A stretch of DNA of 9,120 bases. Source: JAEUUM01 sp038326165 (lineage in GTDB: Bacteria; Bacteroidota; Bacteroidia; Chitinophagales; Saprospiraceae). Below are positions 1-7,676 of the stretch, piece after piece (position 1 is the stretch's first letter; every line of letters starts with the position of its first letter). The position numbers were made by a program, and so were the translations under genes. The stretch covers positions 1 to 9,120 of the forward strand of contig JBBQJT010000079.1 in NCBI GenBank assembly GCA_038326165.1. The letters run 5' to 3'. A model generated the notes under the pieces. It worked only from the letters and a program-made list of their open reading frames with translations. It was not told the origin of the DNA and ran no database searches.

Positions 1-429
1 AGTTTCACCTACTATAAAGCCACCACTTGTCAGTGTTATAGGGGCTAAAGAACAGTTTCCTTGGCATACCAATTCTGTTATATTACCACAACCACCAGCA
101 CCACTATAGATCCCACCTTGAATTCCCATTTGACCCCCAGGGATTGTACAATTGGAAGGAATAATGGAAAGGCTCATGTTAGTTGCCCAAGCTACGAATC
201 CGAACCATATAGTGTTGTTTGAAACTCCTCCTCCGTTTGAAGAGCAAAGTGGGTTGGGTCCAGTAGCGTTTACAAAGTCTGGCAAGGTTGTACAATATCC
301 ATCTAAATCAAAAATATTACAAAAAATTGCAGCTCCATCACAATCCAAGGAAGATGGTGGAACGTCACATGGTTGTGCCACTATTAAATATGAAAGACTT
401 ATTAAAGCGATTGTAGCGATGTATTTCAT
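1..429 (-). CDS. Secreted surface protein, N-terminal 143 residues only (cut by window edge)
   Basis: An open frame runs from an ATG at 427-429 on the minus strand to base 1 without a stop, so the gene continues outside the window. The product begins with a signal peptide (MKYIATIALISLSYLIVA, likely cleaved before QPCDVPP). The mature part is rich in Cys, Gly and Asn and carries the pattern NNTIWFGFVAW, then SIIPSNCT, then GIQGGIYSGAGGCG. I recognise this as the N-terminal beta-sandwich style of large Bacteroidota (Saprospiraceae-like) secreted proteins, which often end in a T9SS sorting tail; that tail would lie outside the window. Exact function unknown. It follows the terminator of the upstream cluster, so it is probably a separate transcription unit. 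The start is supported by the signal peptide directly after it and an A-rich leader with A at -3. A plus-strand frame at 152-451 overlaps it but has no secretion or domain signal. Confidence 0.8.
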   Translation of the reverse strand, partial: MKYIATIALISLSYLIVAQPCDVPPSSLDCDGAAIFCNIFDLDGYCTTLPDFVNATGPNPLCSSNGGGVSNNTIWFGFVAWATNMSLSIIPSNCTIPGGQMGIQGGIYSGAGGCGNITELVCQGNCSLAPITLTSGGFIVGET

Positions 430-541
430 GATATTATTTTGTAAACACTAAAATTAAGTGAAAAATACCTTACTGCGCAATAAATCTTTCGTTTTTGTTA
501 ATATTTTACATAAATTGTCATTCCAATGTAAATATCCTGAT
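430..541 (-). other. Intergenic region upstream of the left partial gene
   Basis: This AT-rich stretch lies between the terminator and the start of the partial gene and should hold its promoter. I see no clean Bacteroidota promoter (TTG near -33 with TAnnTTTG near -7). The nearest match is TAATTTTA (minus strand, 449-456) with TTG at 478-480 and a 21-nt spacer. It lacks the final G and would leave a leader of only about 13 nt, so it is not called. A near-palindrome at 470-483 is listed separately. Confidence 0.4.
470..483. promoter_or_regulatory. 14-bp near-palindrome, possible operator
   Basis: TTACTGCGCAATAA reads almost the same on both strands; only the pair at 473/480 breaks the symmetry. 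It sits about 40 bp upstream of the start codon of the left partial gene, where a dimeric regulator could bind. No regulator family can be named from the sequence. The GC core stands out in an otherwise AT-rich gap, but a chance occurrence is quite possible. Confidence 0.25.
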
Positions 542-574
542 AAAAAAAGCCCCCAAAATTGCAATTAAGGGGGC
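542..574 (-). terminator. Rho-independent terminator after the HYR/dockerin gene
   Basis: Read on the minus strand, GCCCCC (569-574) and GGGGGC (549-554) form a perfect 6-bp GC stem, followed at once by seven T (548-542). The 14-nt loop contains the palindrome AATTGCAATT, which could add a small inner stem. It lies 34 nt past the stop codon of the 1341-aa gene and separates it from the left partial gene. Only the minus strand has the T tract in the right place, which fixes the direction. Confidence 0.9.
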
Positions 575-607
575 AAACCATGAGAAACTAAAGAACCTAT
601 ATCTTGA

Positions 608-3600
608 TCACCTGACTACTACCAATGGATAGTTGATCAGTTCTGAATTTTGAACTATTTGAATGTTATAAATGCCACTTACTAAATTTTCTGGAAGTCC
701 CATACTCAATTGACCTGAAGGGCTAATAAACTTCTTTACATCTATTGCTCGTCCATCCAATCCAAATATTGTTACTGTCAGTTCGCCGCTCATTGAAGTG
801 CTAGGTCTGATGACAATATAATCTGAAGCTGGGTTGGGATAAATTTGATAGAACTTATTTTCTGTATTTTGGGTCAATTCTACTGATCCTATTTCGTCAG
901 TCCGATACCACTCTGCTTTGAAATTTTCTAAATTCAATCGAATCCCGCTGATATCATTGATCCCTTTTAGAATCAATAAAGTATCGTTACTGGAAACATT
1001 TTTAAAAACTTCACTCATACGAATGATTCCTTCTTTCAGATACTCGGAGTTAATGGAGGAAGTGGACAATCCATATTCTGAATTAAATTCAATTTGATCC
1101 ATTGAAATCGATTGTAGTCCTTCTAGCTGAAATTGTAGGGCTTCAATATTGGCTGCGTCATTCAATATTAAACCATAATCATTGCTACCATCCTGATTGC
1201 TTTTCTTCTTGATGAAACTCAAATTATGCAGCTCACTAGAGCGCGTTTCATTTTCAGCATTCAATTTTTGAGGATCCGCGTTGCCATTGATGTCCCCTAA
1301 TTTTACGCCTATAAAATTCAGCGAATCTGATTGGCAAGTTTGTGTTCCATCCAACAATATTGTCTCTGGAAACAATGGGACTTTAGGGAAGGTGTTAGAA
1401 AAAACATAGGATTTAGGCAAAAATCTCCAAGAAAATCCTCCTGGCAATTCACTGATATTCAATAAAATGAGATTCTGAATGATGACATAATCTGATATAC
1501 TGACTATCTTATTGTGGTTCGCATCGCCTGCCACGTATTGGTAAGCTGAAGTAAATGGCTTTTTGCCAAGTATGTGTTGATTCAATTGGAGCAAATCAAA
1601 TGTTGTTACTCCATTCAAATGACCAGTTTTTTTCTCAGGCCTTATGCTTCCTTGCCAAAAAGCTGATATGCCGTCCCAATCATAAATACCAATATTATCA
1701 GTAGTTTCAACGCCAGATAGATTGCCATTTAACGCAACAGTTACTCCATTGACGCCAAGACCTTTAGGGTTCAAAATCCTGCCTGCTATTTTACAATCTG
1801 CTGGATTACAGGCGCCAACGGGATCACTTACATCAATGTTCACATTGCAAATACTGGAATTGCCATATTGGTCTGTCGCTTTGATGGTCACAATATGATT
1901 GCCTATTGTGGCACAATTGTATTTCATCAATGGCATATCGAGTTGCATTTGGGCATTGGATGCGCAGTTATCGCTTAAGGTCAATATCAAATTATTCTGA
2001 ACCACTTCTACCGTGCCATTCATATTTAACGTCGCTGAATGATTGGCTTTACAAATCAAAAGCGGAGGCGTATTGTCTTTTACTTCAAGTTTTGTTTGAG
2101 CAATACTCATATTGCCACAAGCATCTTTGGCTGTAAAGGACACCACATAATTACCTGGAATCAATAAGTCCTGAACCTGCGCCCCACCTCCATTCAATGA
2201 GTTTGTGATCATGACATTTGCATCGCAATCATTTACTGATATTGGCATAAAATTAATGTTAGCCTTACAATTGTTGCCTACAGTAAAATTCAATTGATCT
2301 GGCACCACGAGAATTGGTGCTTGTTTGTCTTCCAGATTCAAAAACTGACCGTGTGTCCACCTGCCTGTATTAGGATTTTTATCGAACTGACAATGGTCAA
2401 TAACCACCCAATTGCGCTTGTATTGTCTGCAAAATGCACCTGAACTATTGATCAGCTCATCTGTAAAATCTACAACTATTGCAGTACAATTGGTTGGGCT
2501 TGATAAAAAAGGCTGAGCTACACCCACAGGCAATTTGGAAGGTTGTAATGCGCTTTCATCTGCACAAGCATTCAAGGTAAAATCTACTGGCCAAACAATT
2601 GACTTTCCATCACCATTCCATGGATTACCAGCAATTCTTGTAATTTTTTGCTGACAGAGGGATTGCCAAGTTGAGGTGTTACTGATCTTCCATGAACGAC
2701 TTAGGATACCTAATCCGCAGGCATCCATGGTGCCAGTTTGATTATAGCTGACTTGAAATATGCAATTATCTGAGACAATCGGTTGACCATAGTAATTACT
2801 TGGATCCACACTTTGCGAACAGTTGATGGTAACATCAACTGGACAGATGACAACTGGAACACTGCTGTCCACAATTTTGATATCAATGCTTTTTGTTGTG
2901 AAATTTCCATTGCAATCAGTAACCTTAAACAACAAAGTTTGCACTCCCAAATCCTGGCAATCAAATACAATAATATTTGACCAAACACCATTTAAGATTG
3001 GCTTCACCTCAAAACCTTTGATACAACACGCGTCCGTACTTCCTAAATCTAATGAATTTGCCGCTACCGTTACTTTGCCTTTGCTGTCTAATTGGTATTC
3101 CGCATTCGATTTTGCAATGACCGTAGGTGCGGTGATGTCCTTTACTTGAAATGTGTATTTGTAAGTTGCAGCATTGCCACATGCGTCCGAAAGAACATAC
3201 TGCAAATTGTGAATTCCAACCGGAAAATCAAAAGCCCCAAATCCAATTCCATAATTCCCGCTAACACTCCAGCTCAACCCAATTGGAGAGCATTCGTCAT
3301 TTCCGATTGGATAGGGTATGTTAAAATTAAAACTGCATTTATCAGCTGGGGCATTCAATACCACAGCTTGTAATGGCTCAATTGTTGGTTTAGATTTATC
3401 AATCAATTCAATTATCTGAAGCTTATTATAGATCAATCCTGTGCAGGTATTCTCAATTCTCCATTCTCGATAAATCCTTTTTGAACCACCACACAATGAT
3501 ACCAATGAGTCTGTATAGTTCGTTATTGTACACAATGTTTCAATTGGCAATAATGGGTGCAATTGAAGGGTTGTACTCAATACTTTCAAATTGGCGTGGG

Positions 3601-4633
3601 GATATCCAGTAAGTTGTGGATCGGGTATTTGTTCACAATTCAAACTGTTTGTACCTATAAAATCATTGGGAAAAAACACATCAATTATGTCATTTCGCAC
3701 AATATCAATATGTTGATCGAGGGAAGTTTCATTTCCAGATTCATCTTTGATTGTCCATTTTCTAATCAACACACCTGCATAGTCACTCACAAATTTTATG
3801 TCAAAAAATGTGAACTTAAAAGCAAATCCCACTTGTTCAGACTCAATCCAAAAGCCAATTGTATCCCCTTTGAATAGAGACGGAACAAAGATTGAACCTT
3901 GTGTGGTATCCAAATTTAATTGTGATATCTGGCCCGGCAATTTTAAAAATAACATTAAAGTCGAATCTGTTGTCTCAAGATTCCATCTTCCAGCAAATGT
4001 GCCTTTGACTGGTATTGAAATCCAAATCCTCTCTTTACAAATTGAGCTGACTCCAATAGTTGAAAGTGTATCTTCAACCAAGGACCAATTTGATAAATTA
4101 CAATTTCCTTCTTGGGTCCAATTGGATCCTTCAAAATAATAAGGAGCCCATGGTTTGGCACAACTCAATGACCATAATTGGTCAATATATTTGGTCTCAA
4201 ATTGAGTATTACAATTGTCCAGAATCACCGGTTGAGGTGCTACAAAAGCATTGGCCAATGAAATATCGATGCAATTATAGAAAGTGTCTTGAATCGCGAC
4301 TGACGGAGGAATGCTGTCAACAACCAGTATTTTCAAATTGCAAAAATTGGAAGGTTCTGTTGTGTTTGAAACCTTGACATAAAATTGCTTGAATAGGTCT
4401 TTTGAATCAAATTCGGAAGAATGGTCTAAACCAAATGCATCTTTGACAAAATAGTCGAGATCTTGACAGGTATTGGTCAAAGCAAGCAAATCGCTTAGCC
4501 CAATATTTGCCTTGCAATTACTGTCCAGTGACACAATTAACGAATCTTTGCATGTGGGAAAACATACTTGGGAATATAAGCCTTGAGGGGCTACAAACAA
4601 CAGGAATAGGCTGAGTGTAAGGGTTTTGTTCAT
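608..4633 (-). CDS. Cysteine-rich HYR/Ig-repeat surface protein with dockerin-like region and type A T9SS tail (1341 aa)
   Basis: A large extracellular, adhesin-like protein with no catalytic domain seen. Signal peptide about 1-21. Residues 22-940 are Ig/HYR-like repeats whose ends recur as SDACGNAATYKYTFQVKD, TDCNGNFTT, KDACGNMS and DQYGNSS; blocks near 333-412 and 591-770 are variants with R.W/NW..IDHCQ motifs. A beta-sandwich-like block (about 162-283) interrupts an early repeat. Residues 947-998 resemble a carboxypeptidase-regulatory-like domain. Residues 1003-1120 are dockerin-like: NGVTTFD, a calcium loop DANHNKIVSISD at 1037-1048, then GDINGN at 1113-1118. Residues 1150-1250 may be a degenerate cohesin-type fold. 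The tail starts YPNPASDYIVI (1265-1275), a type A Por secretion tail. By hand count there are about 40 Cys, none after 1100, so the HYR part is probably disulfide-rich. It is last in the cluster, 25 nt after the scaffold gene. The role is inferred: a surface protein possibly docked to the neighbouring cohesin protein. Confidence 0.88.
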   Translation of the reverse strand: MNKTLTLSLFLLFVAPQGLYSQVCFPTCKDSLIVSLDSNCKANIGLSDLLALTNTCQDLDYFVKDAFGLDHSSEFDSKDLFKQFYVKVSNTTEPSNFCNLKILVVDSIPPSVAIQDTFYNCIDISLANAFVAPQPVILDNCNTQFETKYIDQLWSLSCAKPWAPYYFEGSNWTQEGNCNLSNWSLVEDTLSTIGVSSICKERIWISIPVKGTFAGRWNLETTDSTLMLFLKLPGQISQLNLDTTQGSIFVPSLFKGDTIGFWIESEQVGFAFKFTFFDIKFVSDYAGVLIRKWTIKDESGNETSLDQHIDIVRNDIIDVFFPNDFIGTNSLNCEQIPDPQLTGYPHANLKVLSTTLQLHPLLPIETLCTITNYTDSLVSLCGGSKRIYREWRIENTCTGLIYNKLQIIELIDKSKPTIEPLQAVVLNAPADKCSFNFNIPYPIGNDECSPIGLSWSVSGNYGIGFGAFDFPVGIHNLQYVLSDACGNAATYKYTFQVKDITAPTVIAKSNAEYQLDSKGKVTVAANSLDLGSTDACCIKGFEVKPILNGVWSNIIVFDCQDLGVQTLLFKVTDCNGNFTTKSIDIKIVDSSVPVVICPVDVTINCSQSVDPSNYYGQPIVSDNCIFQVSYNQTGTMDACGLGILSRSWKISNTSTWQSLCQQKITRIAGNPWNGDGKSIVWPVDFTLNACADESALQPSKLPVGVAQPFLSSPTNCTAIVVDFTDELINSSGAFCRQYKRNWVVIDHCQFDKNPNTGRWTHGQFLNLEDKQAPILVVPDQLNFTVGNNCKANINFMPISVNDCDANVMITNSLNGGGAQVQDLLIPGNYVVSFTAKDACGNMSIAQTKLEVKDNTPPLLICKANHSATLNMNGTVEVVQNNLILTLSDNCASNAQMQLDMPLMKYNCATIGNHIVTIKATDQYGNSSICNVNIDVSDPVGACNPADCKIAGRILNPKGLGVNGVTVALNGNLSGVETTDNIGIYDWDGISAFWQGSIRPEKKTGHLNGVTTFDLLQLNQHILGKKPFTSAYQYVAGDANHNKIVSISDYVIIQNLILLNISELPGGFSWRFLPKSYVFSNTFPKVPLFPETILLDGTQTCQSDSLNFIGVKLGDINGNADPQKLNAENETRSSELHNLSFIKKKSNQDGSNDYGLILNDAANIEALQFQLEGLQSISMDQIEFNSEYGLSTSSINSEYLKEGIIRMSEVFKNVSSNDTLLILKGINDISGIRLNLENFKAEWYRTDEIGSVELTQNTENKFYQIYPNPASDYIVIRPSTSMSGELTVTIFGLDGRAIDVKKFISPSGQLSMGLPENLVSGIYNIQIVQNSELINYPLVVVR

Positions 4634-4650
4634 GGTATTATATTTGTTTG
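4634..4650 (-). promoter_or_regulatory. Translation leader of the HYR/dockerin gene
   Basis: On the minus strand the start is preceded by CAAACAAATATAATACC and then ATGAAC. There is no Shine-Dalgarno sequence; the leader is A-rich with A at -3, as expected in Bacteroidota, whose ribosomes rely little on Shine-Dalgarno pairing. It nearly matches the leader of the preceding gene, differing by a 4-nt TATA insertion, and supports this ATG as the start. Confidence 0.45.
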
Positions 4651-4658
4651 TTGAATGA

Positions 4659-7655
4659 TCAGTTTGATCTTAAAATTGCGACCCAGCCTTTCCTGTATAT
4701 TCCCTTTGTAGTATCTAGCGTCAGTACATAGTAGTAAACATCAGCTGAGAGTTGCTGGCCGTTGGTAGTAGTTCCATTCCAAGGATTTTGGAATTGATTG
4801 GCACGAAAAACCAAGTTCCCTCTCGAGTTCAAAATTTCTAATTTGGCATCAGGGTAGTTCAATTCATCAAGTTCTTCAAAAAAGTAAGTATCGTTAATTC
4901 CGTCCGCATTGGGAGTGAATGCATTGACTCCTGTTTTGGGAAGGATAACTTCGGTAGTATTATTTATAACTTGTTGTAGCAATACAAGTGTTCCATCTGA
5001 ACATATTTCAGGGCATATTTCATCACAAATTGAGTAGTTGAGTAGTTGGATCAATGTATCTGAGTAGCTTCCCCAGCTTACCGCACTTCCTTGAAAAGCC
5101 AATCCGTTGGGGAAACTTTGAAAACCTTGAAATGCAAAATCGTTGGAGCCGTGTACATCATTATTCAAAACATCAATTGATGCTTGATTGCCAAATAAAG
5201 TATCTGGAACTGTTGATGGTGGAATTGGTGCCCACAACCACACCGTATCTGAATCAAAATCCTTGCAAATAGAGGTAGATAAAGTCCAAATCATGATATT
5301 GGGTCCTGGTTTCAATCCTGCAATTTGCGTCTCTGGCTTGAATGGATCTCCTACTGAAATATTGGAATCAAGACTAGTCCAAATCCCACTATAATTAAGA
5401 GGCAAATTGGCTTTAAGCTTTGCTTGCCCACAAACATTTTGATCTGCTCCAGCATTTGCAAGTTCCAAGTTCTTTGCTGAAATTATCAAAACGGTATCAA
5501 AACTGCTGCAACTTGTATTGGCGTCAAAATATTTTAGGATGATCGAGCCTTCTTGCAGAAGGGTCAAAGTATTTCCGTTCAGATAAGCGAGTTTGGAATC
5601 TGCAATCAATTCCAGCTGAAAAACATTGTTCCACAATTCAACTGACTCGGGGATTCCTAGGCACTTCAACTGAATGTCATCAGTTGCTAAAATATTTGGC
5701 TGAATTGCTAAGTCATTGATTATAAATGACTGATTGATTATTCTGGATGGAATGGAATTGTCAATTATTGTAACAGCATAATTTCCTGCTTTCAGATTGT
5801 AAACTGAGGCTTGATTACCACCGTTATTCCATATAAAAGTATAGGGCAATTTTCCGCCTTTCACATCGAGCGTAATACTTCCTTCTGCTTGACCACTGCA
5901 TGGGTTGTTAACTACACTACTGATAAATGCCAGCGTATTCGGATCTGCAATCACCACATTGGCGATAGAAGTATTTATTTGAAACCACTTATCGCAATTG
6001 ACAAAAATATTTTTGCACGCAAGTAGTAATGGTTTGATAAACAATGTATCTGAGGCATCATTTGCCACCAATAAATTGAGTTCTCCAAGTTTGGCAGTAT
6101 TGGAAGTGACACCAAAAGGGTTAAAAGATTTCGCCTTTACAGTTAAAGTATCTTTGTCAATGGAGAACTCGATGAGGTCAAATGCTGAAGTAGCATCCAC
6201 GATAAAATCTTCAAACTTTAGCTTTGCAGGAATCAAATATTTCACTTCAACAGATTCAATTTGATTGAGTTTGCTGACTGACAATGGAAGAAATATCATC
6301 TCCGATGGCAGAGCCAATTTACTTTCCAAATTGAGTATTGCCTGATTTTCAATGACACTCAGATTGCCTTCTTGAGTAAGAATTTCAAGCTTTCCTGACG
6401 GCGAATAGGGATAATCAAGGCTGGACGCAAAAGTATTTGCTTGGGTTTTGAAATCAGAGGAACCCGATATGACATGAAACAAAAATTTCATGTCCAGAGA
6501 AGTCGATTTTAAAGCATGACTTGAAGTTTCAAAATTCCAACTGATAAGCCCTTGGGTAACTTTGCTCAAATCGAAAGAATCTGAATTAACTTCGGTCCAG
6601 TTACTTAAAATGAAGCTTTTAAATTGAACATGGATTGGATCAAAATTCAATTGCCCAGCAAGACGAGATGGCACTGGAAAGGTATCCGTAAATATTTTGA
6701 CAACAACATCAGCGTTTGGACTGGTGCAAGGCAGTTCAATCAAGTATTTCATGTCATTTAATCCATTGATGACATATCCATTATTCCACTTTGCAGTCAA
6801 GGGCGGAGAATTGGTAAAGATGCTTTTAGCAATAAATTTATCTGTCCAACTAAGTTGAAATGTATCCCCAATAGCTCCAATTGAAGTAAAACAAGCTTCA
6901 AAAATCACTTTAGAATTGGGTGTCTGAATACCGCTTGGGTCGTTAAACTGAATAAGCAAATCACCTTGCGTTACAAATGAATTATTGATTTGTCCCAAAT
7001 TCAAACCAGGAGTATTGGTACGCACAGAATCAAAATTTAAATCTAAAGGATTCCAAGACAATGTAGCGTTCAACTTCTTAAAACCAGCTAAACCTTCAAG
7101 CTTAACAGGTAGGCAGCTTGACTGGGCGCTTGTAGACCAAACTTTGCCGATGGAGATAGTGGGATCAACTGCTAGAATGTCAACTTTGCCTTGATGAACA
7201 ATATAAGGGATAGGATCACCGTCACTGGAAGCGCTGGTTATTTCAATTTTGATTGGATCATCGCTCAATTCTACAGTTGAACTTGAGCCACTATTCCCTA
7301 TTGCTGTAAAATAAAGCTCGAACAGTTTGCTACCATCAGGTAGGGAAATTCCATTGGCATTGGCATCAAACCACGAAAGCGGAAAAATTCCATCCTTGAT
7401 TTTGGCAAAACCAAAACTATTCTTGTTTAATCCATTCAAATTGAATTGACCAACAGAATCCAGTACCAATATTGTAGGGTCAAAGCGAACGGTGAATTGT
7501 GCTGAGATCACTTCGTTGAAGTTATTCACGCGCACTGGAACAATAACTTGAGAGCCAGTATTGGCTGATAAGGTGTCCAAATGAAAGGAGATTTGCGCAC
7601 CCAATGATATGCTGAGCACGCATAACAATGACATCAGTATTGGTTTTCGGTTCAT
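4659..7655 (-). CDS. Cohesin-like surface scaffold with SprB repeat and type B (CHU_C) T9SS tail (998 aa)
   Basis: A secreted, surface-attached multidomain protein without a visible enzyme domain. Signal peptide 1-20 (ends SISLGA). Residues 22-160 look like a classic cohesin: GSQVIVPVRV (34-43), QFTVRFDPTILVLDSV (53-68), SWFDANANGISLPDG (94-108), LFELYFTAIG (111-120). Residues 165-297, 301-433 and 436-570 repeat the plan more loosely (SWNPLDLNFDSV, LNFDPIHVQF, YLIPAKLKFEDF), giving four cohesin-like modules. Residues 577-650 are an SprB-type repeat (CSGQAEGSITLDVKGGKLPY). Residues 732-808 are a PKD/Ig-like module beginning ANAGADQNVCG, and 815-890 contain SIDVLNND, Ig/cadherin-like. Residues 905-996 are the gliding-motility-associated tail: FTPNADGINDTY, then PWNGT, then ADVYYYVL, KGWVAILR. 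Its neighbours are a PorP/SprF-like gene 21 nt upstream and a dockerin-like gene 25 nt downstream. Modules 2-4 are divergent and could be other beta-sandwiches. Confidence 0.87.
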   Translation of the reverse strand: MNRKPILMSLLCVLSISLGAQISFHLDTLSANTGSQVIVPVRVNNFNEVISAQFTVRFDPTILVLDSVGQFNLNGLNKNSFGFAKIKDGIFPLSWFDANANGISLPDGSKLFELYFTAIGNSGSSSTVELSDDPIKIEITSASSDGDPIPYIVHQGKVDILAVDPTISIGKVWSTSAQSSCLPVKLEGLAGFKKLNATLSWNPLDLNFDSVRTNTPGLNLGQINNSFVTQGDLLIQFNDPSGIQTPNSKVIFEACFTSIGAIGDTFQLSWTDKFIAKSIFTNSPPLTAKWNNGYVINGLNDMKYLIELPCTSPNADVVVKIFTDTFPVPSRLAGQLNFDPIHVQFKSFILSNWTEVNSDSFDLSKVTQGLISWNFETSSHALKSTSLDMKFLFHVISGSSDFKTQANTFASSLDYPYSPSGKLEILTQEGNLSVIENQAILNLESKLALPSEMIFLPLSVSKLNQIESVEVKYLIPAKLKFEDFIVDATSAFDLIEFSIDKDTLTVKAKSFNPFGVTSNTAKLGELNLLVANDASDTLFIKPLLLACKNIFVNCDKWFQINTSIANVVIADPNTLAFISSVVNNPCSGQAEGSITLDVKGGKLPYTFIWNNGGNQASVYNLKAGNYAVTIIDNSIPSRIINQSFIINDLAIQPNILATDDIQLKCLGIPESVELWNNVFQLELIADSKLAYLNGNTLTLLQEGSIILKYFDANTSCSSFDTVLIISAKNLELANAGADQNVCGQAKLKANLPLNYSGIWTSLDSNISVGDPFKPETQIAGLKPGPNIMIWTLSTSICKDFDSDTVWLWAPIPPSTVPDTLFGNQASIDVLNNDVHGSNDFAFQGFQSFPNGLAFQGSAVSWGSYSDTLIQLLNYSICDEICPEICSDGTLVLLQQVINNTTEVILPKTGVNAFTPNADGINDTYFFEELDELNYPDAKLEILNSRGNLVFRANQFQNPWNGTTTNGQQLSADVYYYVLTLDTTKGIYRKGWVAILRSN

Positions 7656-7668
7656 GGTATTTTGTTTG
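7656..7668 (-). promoter_or_regulatory. Translation leader of the cohesin-scaffold gene
   Basis: The minus-strand leader CAAACAAAATACC is followed by ATGAAC. It lacks a Shine-Dalgarno sequence and matches the leader of the next gene almost exactly apart from a 4-nt difference. It lies wholly within the 21-nt gap after the PorP/SprF-like stop, consistent with one mRNA. It supports the chosen ATG, which is directly followed by a signal peptide. Confidence 0.45.
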
Positions 7669-7676
7669 GGAGTATA

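Noticed and set aside
152..451. Plus-strand frame of 99 codons at the left edge
   Set aside because: It lies antisense to the secreted-protein frame at 1-429, which has a signal peptide and a recognisable domain. The plus frame shows no domain or secretion signal.
4659..7655. Scaffold protein as a lipoprotein because of Cys12 in its signal peptide
   Set aside because: Cys12 is in the middle of the hydrophobic core in MSLLC, which does not match a lipobox, and a normal signal peptidase I site (LGA before Q21) follows.
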